Shown here: positions 44,574-53,151 of the stretch, in pieces | How positions within the stretch are numbered: position 1 is the first letter of the stretch | Layout: every line of letters begins with the position of its first letter | NCBI GenBank assembly: GCA_021325555.1 | Contig: JAJPGY010000013.1 | Span: forward strand, 62,001 to 126,000 | DNA: 64,000 nt | Direction of reading: 5' to 3' | From: Pseudomonadota bacterium | GTDB taxonomy: Bacteria > Cyanobacteriota > Vampirovibrionia > Obscuribacterales > Obscuribacteraceae | Position numbers and translations under genes: made by a program | The notes under the pieces: generated by a model | Told to the model about the DNA's origin: nothing | Database searches by the model: none | The model's input: the letters and a program-made list of their open reading frames with translations, nothing else

Positions 44574-44966
44574 TCACTCCCACTTGAGCGCTCCCTTCTT
44601 CCAGGCATACGCCAGCCCGACCCCGAGCACGACCAGGAAAAGCGTCATCTCGACCGGGCTCAGCCACTGGTTGTGTAGGTTCTGTTTCAGCCAGTCCGTG
44701 GTCAGGGCCCAGGGCAGGACAAAGACGATCTCGATCTCGAAGACTATGAACAGGAGCGCATAGAGATAGTAACGGATGTCAAACTGCAGATGCGCCTCTT
44801 GCAAGGGGGCCATGCCGCACTCGTACGGTTGATTCTTCACCGGGTTGGGCGTGTGGAAGCCGAAGATCTTCTGCAGCGCCCAGGCGAGCCCGATCATCCC
44901 CAGTCCGGGCAAGGCGAAGCCGACAACCACGAACAAAACAATCTCCGCAACTTGAAGGTCGTACAT
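44574..44966 (-). CDS. nuoA: Complex I subunit A
   Basis: 130 residues with three membrane helices (EIVLFVVVGFALPGLGMIGLAW; YYLYALLFIVFEIEIVFVLPW; MTLFLVVLGVGLAYAW) and the conserved loop YECGMAPLQEAHLQFDIRYY, characteristic of NuoA/NdhC. ATG 44966 was chosen because the family begins there; the frame extends upstream to 45020 without support. First gene of the nuoABCDHIJK run. A TATAAT on the minus strand at 45059-45054 may be its -10. Confidence 0.94.
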   Translation of the reverse strand: MYDLQVAEIVLFVVVGFALPGLGMIGLAWALQKIFGFHTPNPVKNQPYECGMAPLQEAHLQFDIRYYLYALLFIVFEIEIVFVLPWALTTDWLKQNLHNQWLSPVEMTLFLVVLGVGLAYAWKKGALKWE

Positions 44967-45053
44967 AATCTGCAAATCCCACGCCTGCCCGTATTGCCTG
45001 CACACCGGGCCCTTAAGCATATCAGGATAGAGGCTGGCCCTAGCCCCGGCTAA

Positions 45054-45059
45054 ATTATA
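45054..45059 (-). promoter_or_regulatory. TATAAT -10 candidate for the nuo operon
   Basis: Consensus hexamer on the minus strand, 88 bp before the nuoA ATG. No clear -35 at 16-18 bp, so only the -10 is supported. Confidence 0.4.
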
Positions 45060-45242
45060 GTGGATTCATAGCGGGCGCCGTGCCAGATTGCTGTCACGTT
45101 CCACGGCGGGAAAACAGGGCATCGCTCAACAATGATTAACAAAAGGTTCCCGCCGGATCCTTTAAAACGCCGCCGCCGAATTTCGACCTGTGCGGCCAGG
45201 ATCGCCGGCAGCCAGGCGCCGGGCATGCGCCGCCGCCGTGCC

Positions 45243-45248
45243 TATAAT
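45243..45248 (+). promoter_or_regulatory. TATAAT abutting the rnc start codons
   Basis: A consensus -10 hexamer directly joined to the first rnc ATG. The predicted start site, 6-7 bp downstream, falls at the second ATG. No -35 is evident. Confidence 0.4.
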
Positions 45249-45254
45249 ATGACC

Positions 45255-45965
45255 ATGACCGGAATCCCGATACAGGCCAAGCGCTTGAGAGAGCTCGACA
45301 AGCTCATGGGCGAGCTCGGGATTGCCTTCGGCAGAATGGCTCTTCTGGAAGAGGCTTTAACGCACAGCTCGTATGCAGCCGAGAACCCTGGCAGCATCGA
45401 CAACGAGCGTCTGGAATTCTTCGGCGACTCGGTGTTGAAATTTGTGATAAGCGAGTACCTGCTGGAGCGTTTTCCCGCCTACGGCGAAGGCAGCCTCACC
45501 GAGATCCGCAACGTCCTTGTCAGTGACAAGACCCTGGCCGGCGTGGCCGAGCGCTTGAAGCTCGGGCGCTACATATTGACAGGCAGGCGGGTCTCCACCA
45601 CACCCTCGATTGCAGCCGGCGCCCTGGAGGCGCTAATCGCCGCCGCCTATATGGACCTGGGGCTGATACCGGTGCAGCACCTGATTATTCGCCTCTTTGG
45701 CGCCCAGGCTACGGCCGTGGACCGCGACGAGACAAAGGAGAATTACAAGGCAAGGCTGCAGGAATGGGCGCAGTCGTTGGCCAAGCCGCTGCCGGTTTAC
45801 AGCCTCACCGGCGTCGAGGGTCCCGTGCACGACCGCCCTGTCTTCAGCGTCAGCGTCTCGGTGGGGCAGACCGTGATGGGCGCCGGCACCGGGCACACCA
45901 AGAAGGAAGCCGAGCAGGCCGCCGCCAGAGACGCCCTGACCAGGATCAACACCGCTGAGCCCTGA
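45255..45965 (+). CDS. rnc: Ribonuclease III
   Basis: 236 residues. Endonuclease for double-stranded RNA in rRNA maturation and mRNA turnover. The RNase III signature NERLEFFGDSVLKF includes the metal-binding Glu and Asp; ALEALIAAAYMDLG holds the second acidic residue. The C-terminal double-stranded RNA-binding domain runs from NYKARLQEWAQ to HTKKEAEQAAARDAL. Two in-frame ATGs (45249 and 45255) follow immediately after TATAAT at 45243-45248; neither has a ribosome site. If the TATAAT is the -10, transcription would begin near 45255 and the message would be leaderless. Divergent from nuoA. Confidence 0.94.
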   Translation: MTGIPIQAKRLRELDKLMGELGIAFGRMALLEEALTHSSYAAENPGSIDNERLEFFGDSVLKFVISEYLLERFPAYGEGSLTEIRNVLVSDKTLAGVAERLKLGRYILTGRRVSTTPSIAAGALEALIAAAYMDLGLIPVQHLIIRLFGAQATAVDRDETKENYKARLQEWAQSLAKPLPVYSLTGVEGPVHDRPVFSVSVSVGQTVMGAGTGHTKKEAEQAAARDALTRINTAEP

Positions 45966-45980
45966 GGCAGCCGGAGGCGC

Positions 45981-46478
45981 CTACCGCAGCCCGGCGGCGT
46001 CCGTCGGCGCCGGCTCGGCGTTGAAGTCGCCCTGTTGAATGCGTGCCTGACCGGCATCCTGTCCCTGGGGAACCGGCGCCTGTTGCTCCGCGGAGAGGCG
46101 CGTGGAGGCGGCGACCTGGTCGGCCGGCTTGGCCGGCGCCTGCGCCGCGTTCAACCCCGAAGCGTCGGCCAGCCCCTGAGCATGCGTCTTCAGGGCAAGC
46201 GCTTCCCGCTCCGTGCGGGCCGCCCTGTAGTCGGCCTCGGCGGCGCGGAGCAGCGCCCTGGCGGCCGACAGCTGCTTGCGCGCGGTGTCCAGTTGCTGCT
46301 TGGTCCTGGCGACGCGCTCGTCGGCCGCCTGCAGCTCAGGAGTGGTCGGGGTGGTGATGGTCAGGGCCCCGGCCTTCGGTTTGTTGTCCGGAAAGAGTTT
46401 GGCACCACAGGTGGTATTAGCGCCCAGGATCAGTGCGCCCGCCAAAAGGCTCAGGCTTGCATAGTTCAGTGCCTTCAT
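45981..46478 (-). CDS. Small secreted coiled-coil protein
   Basis: 165 residues: signal peptide (MKALNYASLSLLAGALILGANTT), then a heptad-rich helix at about 50-105 (ADERVARTKQQLDTARKQLSAARALLRAAEADYRAART) and a disordered Ala/Gln/Pro tail. The Cys at 24 is not in a good lipobox. No known family. Convergent with rnc (15-bp gap). A periplasmic role is all that can be inferred. Confidence 0.65.
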   Translation of the reverse strand: MKALNYASLSLLAGALILGANTTCGAKLFPDNKPKAGALTITTPTTPELQAADERVARTKQQLDTARKQLSAARALLRAAEADYRAARTEREALALKTHAQGLADASGLNAAQAPAKPADQVAASTRLSAEQQAPVPQGQDAGQARIQQGDFNAEPAPTDAAGLR

Positions 46479-47106
46479 TTACGTGCCTCGCTAATTCGTG
46501 CTCGTCAACCGGGGAAGCAGGCTGGTGCCTGTGCGAAGTTCATCCAGCAGGAACTACGGAATGACAGGGCCCGGAGAAGCGCCCTCACCATCAGCAGTTG
46601 CTGAGATTATAGACGTTGCATGCCCCGAGGTCAAAATTATGAGACACCTTCTTAAGTGGCATAGCAAGCCAATTTCCATTGCAAATCCAAAGCGTATGCC
46701 GCGCATATAAATCCCGGCTGCCGCCACCGATCGGCGCGGGACGCGCTGTCTTGCAGACCGCAGACCGCTGCCCGGCCGCCCCCGCGTCGCCAGAAGCCAG
46801 CAAGACACCCGGGGCACGCGCGGCGCCCGCCCGGGCGGCGCACCCGGCCGGGCGCTTAAATAAAAATCCCAAACCTTAAGAATGTCTTCCATCTGTTGTA
46901 TATTGTTAGATTCATCAACCTGTGGTTAAACTTACGGGTAGATTGTCAACGTGCAGGTTTCGCGAAAGGAGCCGCCGTTGCCAATGGACGGTAGGACCAA
47001 ACGGGTAGGGCCTTTCCTGCCGCATACTTCCGGCTGGGAATCCACCGAGCCCAAAAGCACAGCCACCTGCCCGCGGGCGGTGAACAAGGAGGTACCCGAG
47101 GTTCAA
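46479..47106. other. Long leader region before ribosomal protein S1
   Basis: About 630 bp. A GC-rich stretch with self-complementary segments (46817-46856, including CGCCCGGGCG and CCCGGCCGGG) is followed by an AT-rich part (46857-46950) that is the likely promoter for rpsA. AAAGGAG at 46965-46971 sits six bases before a TTG and twelve before an ATG that are in frame with S1. No separate gene is supported. Confidence 0.5.
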
Positions 47107-48243
47107 ATGTCCACAATTCTTGTAAAAGGAGATACCGTTTCAGTGTCAGACAAGCAGATAGAGGAGAACTCCCGTTCCGAGTTTGAGCGCCTTCTCGGGG
47201 AGACGTTCAATTACAGGTTCGAGCAGGGCGACATAATCACCGGCGACGTTGTGCGCATCGAGCGGGATGGCGTCCTGGTGGACGTGGGCGGCAAATCGGA
47301 AGGCTTTGTCCCTTTCAAGGAGATCTCCAACATCCCCATCGACAATATTGATGATGTGATGAAGGTCGGTGACCGCCTGGAGTTTTACATCCTGCGCGAG
47401 GAAAACGAGAACGGCCAGCTCACGCTCTCCTTGAAGCGCGTGGCCCAGGCTCGCGGCTGGGTGCAGCTCGAGGAGCAGAAGAAGAGCGACGAGACCATAC
47501 GGGCGAAGATCTCGGCTGTGGTCAAAGGCGGGGTGGTGGTCGACGTCTACGGCCTGCGCGGGTTCGTCCCGGCCAGCCAGCTGCGCGTGAAGGGCACGAC
47601 GCCCGAAGAGCTCATCGGCATGGAGATCCCGATGAAGATCCTGGAGACGGACACCAAGCGCAACAAGCTCATTTTGAGCCAGCGCCTGGCCGTGCAGGAA
47701 GAGAAGGCCGTGCAGCGCGAGAAGATCCTGGGCACGCTGGAGGCAGGGCAGGTGGTCACCGGCGAGGTGGTGCGCATCGCCGACTTCGGCGCCTTCATCG
47801 ATCTGGGCGGTCTGGATGGCCTTTTGCCGATCTCGGAGATCTCCTGGGAGCGCGTCTCGCATCCGTCGGACGTCCTCAAGGTCGGGCAGATCATCTCCAC
47901 CAGGGTGCTCAAGGTGGACAAGGAGAAAGGCCATATCAGCCTGAGCCTCAAGCAGATGCAGCCCGATCCCTGGAAGGAGATCGAGGACAAGTTTCAGGAA
48001 GGCCAGGTCATCAACGGCAAGGTCCGCAAGATCCAGAGCTTCGGCGCCTTCGTGCAGATCTACCCGGGCGTGGACGCCCTTCTGCCCACGGTCGAGATGT
48101 CCGAGCAGCCTAACGTCAAGCCGGAAGAGGTTGTCCAGGTCGGCCAGGAGCTGAAGGCGATCATCAAGAAGTTCTCGCCCAAGGAGCACAAGATAAGCCT
48201 CAGCCTGCGCGGCATGGACGTGAGCGACCTGATCGGCGTCTGA
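47107..48243 (+). CDS. rpsA: Ribosomal protein S1, four S1 domains
   Basis: 378 residues from ATG 47107 (GAGG five bases upstream). Four S1/OB repeats are visible: GDIITGDVVRIERDGVLVDVG; ETIRAKISAVVKGGVVVDVYG; GQVVTGEVVRIADFGAFIDLG; GQVINGKVRKIQSFGAFVQIY. S1 brings mRNA to the 30S subunit. Four domains match shorter S1 forms outside Proteobacteria (which have six). The frame is open upstream to 46951, and TTG 46978 or ATG 46984 with a strong AAAGGAG could start a form with ~41 more residues. That segment has no S1 features, so I keep the shorter start. Confidence 0.9.
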   Translation: MSTILVKGDTVSVSDKQIEENSRSEFERLLGETFNYRFEQGDIITGDVVRIERDGVLVDVGGKSEGFVPFKEISNIPIDNIDDVMKVGDRLEFYILREENENGQLTLSLKRVAQARGWVQLEEQKKSDETIRAKISAVVKGGVVVDVYGLRGFVPASQLRVKGTTPEELIGMEIPMKILETDTKRNKLILSQRLAVQEEKAVQREKILGTLEAGQVVTGEVVRIADFGAFIDLGGLDGLLPISEISWERVSHPSDVLKVGQIISTRVLKVDKEKGHISLSLKQMQPDPWKEIEDKFQEGQVINGKVRKIQSFGAFVQIYPGVDALLPTVEMSEQPNVKPEEVVQVGQELKAIIKKFSPKEHKISLSLRGMDVSDLIGV

Positions 48244-48277
48244 TTCCAGGCGTCCTCGTCGCGGTCGGGGCGAACCT

Positions 48278-48300
48278 CGCAGGGGCGCATTGCCTGCGCC
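48278..48300. repeat. Copy 2 of the 23-nt dispersed inverted repeat
   Basis: Located 35 bp after the rpsA stop, in inverted orientation relative to copy 1 at 37232-37254; all 23 bases match. It lies between the convergent rpsA and HD-GYP genes. Confidence 0.6.
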
Positions 48301-48335
48301 TTATCCCGGAAGGACGGCTACCCGGAAGCCGCCAT

Positions 48336-50798
48336 TTAGAAAGAAGCGGGAACCTTCTGCTGCATGATCGCCAGGATGAGCGCCTCCACGAAGCGCGGAT
48401 CCCATTGCTTGCCCGCTCCCCTGGTGAGCACCTGCTGAGCGTCGGTCGGGCTCATGCCCTGGCGGAAGCGCATCGGGCTGGTCAGCAGATGATAGCTGTC
48501 GGCCACGTGGATGACCCTGGCCAGAACCGGGATCTCCTCGCCCTTGAGCCCGGCCGGATAGCCGTTGCCGTCGTACTCCTCGTGGTGCGCGCGCACGATG
48601 GGCGCCAGATGCTTGAGATCCGGGAAGGACTCGAGCAGCTCAGCCCCGTCGAGCGGATGCTTCATGGTGAGCAGAAGCTCGCCGTCGGACAGCTCCTCAT
48701 CTGGCTTCTGCAGCACCTGCGGCGCCGAGCCCAGCTTGCCGACGTCGTGCACCAGCGCCGCCAGCCTGACCGTGCCCACCTCTTCCTCGGAAAGCCCCGC
48801 CTGCCTGGCGATCGCCGTGGCATACTCGGCTACCTGCCGGGCGTGACCGTTCAAGTACTTGTCCTTCTGCTCGATCTGCGACACCCAGCCGTCGATCCGG
48901 CCGAGCATGCGCGTATCCAGCCCCGCGGTGGCGAAGATGTAGTCGCTTGTCGGGCTGGCCGAGGCGAGGATCTGCTGCAACTTGGCCTGAGCCTGGGCTT
49001 CGTCAATCTGGATCGGCGGTCCTTCCACGAACTCGGCCGGGGCGGGCGCCGGCTCGGCGAACTTCGCCTTGTCCTTGTGGAGCGAGGCGAGCAGCGGGCT
49101 GGTGACGTGCGGGCCCTTCTGCTTGGCCATGGCCGCCAGCCCGGGTTTGCCGGGCCCGCCGCTGGGGGTGGGAATCGAGTCGAGATCACCCCACTGGCTG
49201 GGCCTGGCCGGCGGAGCAACCGTCTGGGCCGGTGCGCTGCCGATGGCGTCGAGGTCGCCCCATTTGCCCTCCCTGGACCGGGGGGCAGCGCCCTGGCCGG
49301 GTGTGGGGATGGCATCGAGATTGCCCCAGGGCGAACCGTTAGGCGGCTGCTCGGCGACGGCGGCCTGTCCGCCCGGCGCCGGCGCCTCCGGGGCAGCCCA
49401 CGGCGAGCCAGCCTGCCCTTCCTGCGGCGCGCCCCATGGCGACGTTTGCGCCGGGGTCTGCCCTTCCGGGGTCCCCCAGGCTTGAGCCGGCGCGGCGGCG
49501 GCCGCCTGCTCCGGGGGCGGAGGCGGGATCTCGGGGGCGGTGGGGGTGGTGGGGCCGCCGAGATCCAGGGCGGCCATGGCGGTGGCGCCGGCACCCTGCT
49601 TGATTCCGCCTAAAATGCTGCCCAGGCCTTTGCCGCCGGGGGGGGGCGGGGCGAAGCTCTCCTGGGCGCCCGCCACTGCCGGTGGTGGCGCCTGGAAGGG
49701 CGGCGGTGCTGGGGGCGCCGGTGCTGCCGGCGCCGGTTGCGGCGGCGGCGCTGGTTTTGGCGCGGGCGGCTTGGGCGGCGCCGGCGCGGAAGTCTTCTGG
49801 GCGACCGGAATGGACTGCTGCCCGAGCGCGCCCTTCAATGCCCGCCTCACCGATTCGATGCTTTGCTTGACCGCGGCATCCTCGGGCACCGCGACCGTTC
49901 TCTGGTGGAGCTGCATGATCGGCTCGCGGGCGCGTTTTTCGGCAGGCAGCTTGAGCAATGCCTCGGCCACCCTGTCGGCCACGTTCTGCACCATGTCGAT
50001 CTCGCCGCGCGTCCAGGCCCGGCGGTAATCGCATTGCTGGAGGATGACGCAGCCGTGAGTGGCGGTTTCGCTGCGCAGCGGCACCCCGAGGAAGGATCGG
50101 GCTCCGATGAACTGCAGCTCCTCCTGCAAGGGTGTCACGTAGGAGTTCTGCTGCCCTTCATAAACGATGAGCGGGGAGGTGGCCAGCAGCGTCTGGGCGA
50201 CGGCCGGCGAGTCGGTGGTGGGCCAGCAATACTGCTGGCAGCTTTGCACCTTGTCCTGCTGCCAGAACTCGTAGCACTTCCAGCCGGCCTGCGTGTCGTC
50301 GGTGCAGATGAAAAGGCAACGGCTGGCATGCAGCACCTTGCCCAGTATGTTCACGACCATGAAGAGGGCGTCACCGATGCCCAGCGAGATCGCCATCACG
50401 TTGCCGATCTCGACCATGAACTGCTCGCGGAACGTATCGCGCTGCACGATGTCGTTGATCTGGGCGTGCCTGATAATGTCCCCCATCTCGCCGAGGATGA
50501 CCCTTATCGTGTTCACCTCGTCGGGGGAGACGGCCTCCTGGCGAGCCATGGCCAGGTGGCCGAAGGACTTGCCCTGCAGCGACAGCGGCACGGTGACCGA
50601 GGGCAGCTCCCGCCCGTTCTCCTGGCCGGCCGTCGCCCGGTATTCGCAGATGTTTACGACGTTGGGATCGAGCGGGTCGCTCAACACCACCTGGCAGACC
50701 TCGGCCCTGAATGTCTCGCCGAGCTCCTTGACGGTCGTCTCGAGGATCTTCTTTAAGTCCCGAACCCCGGTCAGCTGTTGCACAAGGGTGCTTGTCAT
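48336..50798 (-). CDS. HD-GYP domain protein with GAF-like sensor region
   Basis: 820 residues. Residues 1-~290 contain two GAF-like modules (VRDLKKILETTVKELGETFRAEVCQVVL; GDALFMVVNILGKVLHASRCLFICTD ... SFLGVPLRSETATHGCVILQQ). A 250-residue Pro/Ala-rich linker holds three W-G-[DN]-L-D-[AS]-I units. The C-terminal HD-GYP phosphodiesterase domain has ALVHDVGKLG (His-Asp ~684-685) and HHEEYDGNGYPAGLKG (~738). HD-GYP proteins hydrolyse cyclic di-GMP or related dinucleotides. ATG start. It is convergent with rpsA. Ligand of the sensor part unknown. Confidence 0.88.
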   Translation of the reverse strand: MTSTLVQQLTGVRDLKKILETTVKELGETFRAEVCQVVLSDPLDPNVVNICEYRATAGQENGRELPSVTVPLSLQGKSFGHLAMARQEAVSPDEVNTIRVILGEMGDIIRHAQINDIVQRDTFREQFMVEIGNVMAISLGIGDALFMVVNILGKVLHASRCLFICTDDTQAGWKCYEFWQQDKVQSCQQYCWPTTDSPAVAQTLLATSPLIVYEGQQNSYVTPLQEELQFIGARSFLGVPLRSETATHGCVILQQCDYRRAWTRGEIDMVQNVADRVAEALLKLPAEKRAREPIMQLHQRTVAVPEDAAVKQSIESVRRALKGALGQQSIPVAQKTSAPAPPKPPAPKPAPPPQPAPAAPAPPAPPPFQAPPPAVAGAQESFAPPPPGGKGLGSILGGIKQGAGATAMAALDLGGPTTPTAPEIPPPPPEQAAAAAPAQAWGTPEGQTPAQTSPWGAPQEGQAGSPWAAPEAPAPGGQAAVAEQPPNGSPWGNLDAIPTPGQGAAPRSREGKWGDLDAIGSAPAQTVAPPARPSQWGDLDSIPTPSGGPGKPGLAAMAKQKGPHVTSPLLASLHKDKAKFAEPAPAPAEFVEGPPIQIDEAQAQAKLQQILASASPTSDYIFATAGLDTRMLGRIDGWVSQIEQKDKYLNGHARQVAEYATAIARQAGLSEEEVGTVRLAALVHDVGKLGSAPQVLQKPDEELSDGELLLTMKHPLDGAELLESFPDLKHLAPIVRAHHEEYDGNGYPAGLKGEEIPVLARVIHVADSYHLLTSPMRFRQGMSPTDAQQVLTRGAGKQWDPRFVEALILAIMQQKVPASF

Positions 50799-50978
50799 GT
50801 GCAGGTTGTCCCTTCTTAATCCCGTGGCGGCGCCCGCTTCGAGCTTACTTATAGTAAGTATGCCCTATTTGTATCTTCCCGGTGGAGATAGTCGTGAAAA
50901 ATGATCCCACGCCCCGATTTCCTTTTACCCACTCGGCGATTTTTTATGAGCGCGGCGGCAGGCGGAACCGCCCGGCGC

Positions 50979-51485
50979 TCACGGCGACCCGGTCAGGCGC
51001 CTGCCGGCCAGCGCCACGAGTTCCAGGACGTTCCTGGCAAGAGCAATCCTGCCCAGCTCGGCAATTTTGAACCAGCGAGCCTCCTTGACGTCCGCACCGC
51101 TCCGAACCGGGGGCAGAAGCGGCTCCCGGCTGGATCGGCCGGCCGGGCGGCACAGATAGGAGAGGTCCAGATGGTAGACGGCAGCCCCTTCTTCCACGGC
51201 GCGGACGCCGTGCAGGCACAGAGGCGCCTCCAGGAAGAAGGCGTCCGGATCACCCGGGCCGGGGGGCGGCTCGCAGATCACCTCCACCCGGACGCCGGTC
51301 TCCTCGAAGGTCTCCCTCACCGCCGCCTCGTGGGGCATCTCGAACGGCTCGATGTGCCCGCCCGGCGGCAGCCAGGCCCCTATCCGTCGGTGGTGCACAA
51401 GCAGAATGTGCTGCCGGCAGACCACGACCGCGCTGGCCGTGAAGTGCTGGGGGATCTCGTGTCTTTTCCCGGCTGGCACCGTCAC
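50979..51485 (-). CDS. Nudix hydrolase
   Basis: 168 residues from GTG 51485, seven bases after GGAGGG. The Nudix box is complete: GGHIEPFEMPHEAAVRETFEETGV, fitting G-x5-E-x7-R-E-x2-E-E-x-G. It hydrolyses nucleoside diphosphates linked to another group; the exact substrate cannot be read from sequence. A longer frame (to 51578) has no features. It is divergent from the multi-pass membrane gene, with 65 bp between them. Confidence 0.88.
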   Translation of the reverse strand: MTVPAGKRHEIPQHFTASAVVVCRQHILLVHHRRIGAWLPPGGHIEPFEMPHEAAVRETFEETGVRVEVICEPPPGPGDPDAFFLEAPLCLHGVRAVEEGAAVYHLDLSYLCRPAGRSSREPLLPPVRSGADVKEARWFKIAELGRIALARNVLELVALAGRRLTGSP

Positions 51486-51550
51486 CTGGCTGCCCTCCGC
51501 CGCCCCGGGGGCTCCCGTTCGATTTAAAATAGCACACAGAGGCTGCCAGT

Positions 51551-52486
51551 TTGTTTGATGCCCCCCCCGACACCCCACAGTCGATTGGCGATCTGATCGG
51601 TCGCTCCTTTCGTCTCTACCGGCGCCACGTCACGGTTTTCTTTCGCACGCTGCTCGGGCCGACCATTGTCTCGGCGGCAGGCTCCCTGGGCATGCAGTAC
51701 TTCATCACCTCCGGGCTCAAGGCCGGTTCGCTGGAGAAGGCGCTCCTGCCCGCTGCCGCCGTCGCCGCCAGCTTCTTCCTGCTTATGGCGGCCAAATGGG
51801 TGCTCACCATCCGGCAGCTGGCTTTCGTCCGCATGGCCGCCGGCTTCGCCGGCGACTACCGGGAGAGTCACGAGAACATCCTCCGGAAGAAATGGCAGAT
51901 CCTTCTCCTGTCCGTCTTCGCCCTGGCCGCGCTGGTCGTCCTCTGTGCCGTCTGGGCTGTGGAGATTGTGCTGGCCATCCAGGTGTCGAAGGCGGGCGCA
52001 CTGCTGGCCATCGTCTCGGCCATCGGCGCGCTGGCGGCCCCATTCGGGCTGGCCTTCAGCGTCGGCTTTATCGTCCTTTCCGCCTTCCTGGCCTCGTGCG
52101 TAATTGCCTGCGAGGATGAGCGCATGGGCGGTATCGTCGCCCGCGGGCTGTCGCTTGCCTGCGGGGATTTCTGGCGGGCCTGCGCCTTCGGCCTCCTGCT
52201 TTATGTCGCCGTCAGCCTGGTCACCATTCCGCTGTCGGCGCCGCTTTTCATTGCCTCCGTCACCGACGCCGTGCAGCACGGGATCACCGCCGGGAGCGGA
52301 ACGGAAGCTTATCAGATGCCGCTTTACCTGATGGTGCTCTCGCAGATCTGGGAATCGCTCATGACCATGTTTCTCTGGCCGACGATGTTTGTCGCCTTCG
52401 GGCTCTTCTATCACGATCTGCGATTGCGCCAGGAGGCCCTTGATCTGACGCGGCAGCTGGACGCGCTCGAGGTGAAGCCCCGGTGA
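51551..52486 (+). CDS. Multi-pass membrane protein, first gene of the MoxR/DUF58 operon
   Basis: 311 residues with about six hydrophobic segments (LGPTIVSAAGSLGMQYF; LLPAAAVAASFFLLMAAKW; ILLLSVFALAALVVLCAVWAVEIVLAI; FGLAFSVGFIVLSAFLASCVIA; FGLLLYVAVSLVTIPLSAPLFIA; MTMFLWPTMFVAFGLF). The opening SIGDLIGRSFRLYRRHVTVFF resembles the start of predicted glycerophosphoryl/DUF7847-type membrane proteins often next to such operons. The start is TTG 51551 (AGAGG upstream); no better in-frame ATG is near. Overlaps the next gene by 4 nt. Confidence 0.75.
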   Translation: MFDAPPDTPQSIGDLIGRSFRLYRRHVTVFFRTLLGPTIVSAAGSLGMQYFITSGLKAGSLEKALLPAAAVAASFFLLMAAKWVLTIRQLAFVRMAAGFAGDYRESHENILRKKWQILLLSVFALAALVVLCAVWAVEIVLAIQVSKAGALLAIVSAIGALAAPFGLAFSVGFIVLSAFLASCVIACEDERMGGIVARGLSLACGDFWRACAFGLLLYVAVSLVTIPLSAPLFIASVTDAVQHGITAGSGTEAYQMPLYLMVLSQIWESLMTMFLWPTMFVAFGLFYHDLRLRQEALDLTRQLDALEVKPR

Positions 52487-53151
52487 AGGACGTAAGCGCC
52501 GAGATTGCCGCCGTCGCCGCAGCGTACCAGTACCACCCGCCGCCGGAGGCTCTGGTCAGAACGCAGGAGCTGGTGGCCAGGCTCCAGCGCCTGCTTCTGG
52601 ACTGGCTCGGGTCTTTCCATATAAGCGTCCCCGCCCTGGCCGAGGCGAAAACGGTCAGCCAGGTCATGCAGCTCCTCCTGCATCTGGCCGGGGCGCTGGG
52701 CGCCCTCGCCGTGATCTGGCTCGTCTGGACCAGGCTGAGCCAGCTCCGCCTGCAATCAGCGCTGGCCCGCAACGGCCAGGTGACGGTGACCGGGGTTCCC
52801 GACTCGGCGGCCTGGAGGCGGGAGGCGGAGCGCCTTTCGGGAGCCGGGGATTGGCGCGCCGGCTGCCGGGCCCTTTATCTTTCGGCCCTGCGCCTTCTGG
52901 AGGAGGCGGGGATTGCCGGGTTCGTGCCCACCAGAACCAATTACGAATACTGGTATGCCCTGTCCGGCAGGCCGGGAGTGCAGAAGGCCTTTCGGGAGCT
53001 GGTGGCGCCGGTGGAGACGGTCTGGTTCGGCAGGGACAGCGCCACCGCCGACGATTACCGGCTCTGCCTGGCGCGGCTTACGGATCTCGAGGCGCAGGTC
53101 GAGCCCGCGCGCGCCCAGGATGACAGCGGCTCGCCGGTGATACCGGTATGA
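52483..53151 (+). CDS. DUF4129-like membrane protein
   Basis: 222 residues. One central membrane helix (LLHLAGALGALAVIWLVWTRL, about 65-85) divides an N-terminal extracytoplasmic part from a C-terminal domain with RALYLSALRLLEEAGIAGFVPTRTNYEYWYAL and WFGRDSATADDYRLCL, the typical DUF4129 signature. The GTG start overlaps the previous stop (GTGA). DUF4129 proteins commonly sit with MoxR, DUF58 and transglutaminase-like proteins. Function unknown. Confidence 0.8.
   Translation: MKDVSAEIAAVAAAYQYHPPPEALVRTQELVARLQRLLLDWLGSFHISVPALAEAKTVSQVMQLLLHLAGALGALAVIWLVWTRLSQLRLQSALARNGQVTVTGVPDSAAWRREAERLSGAGDWRAGCRALYLSALRLLEEAGIAGFVPTRTNYEYWYALSGRPGVQKAFRELVAPVETVWFGRDSATADDYRLCLARLTDLEAQVEPARAQDDSGSPVIPV

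Noticed and set aside
46817..46856. Terminator or structured RNA before rpsA
   Set aside because: Palindromic GC-rich words are present, but they lie upstream of, not after, the adjacent minus-strand gene, and GC-rich DNA gives such words often.
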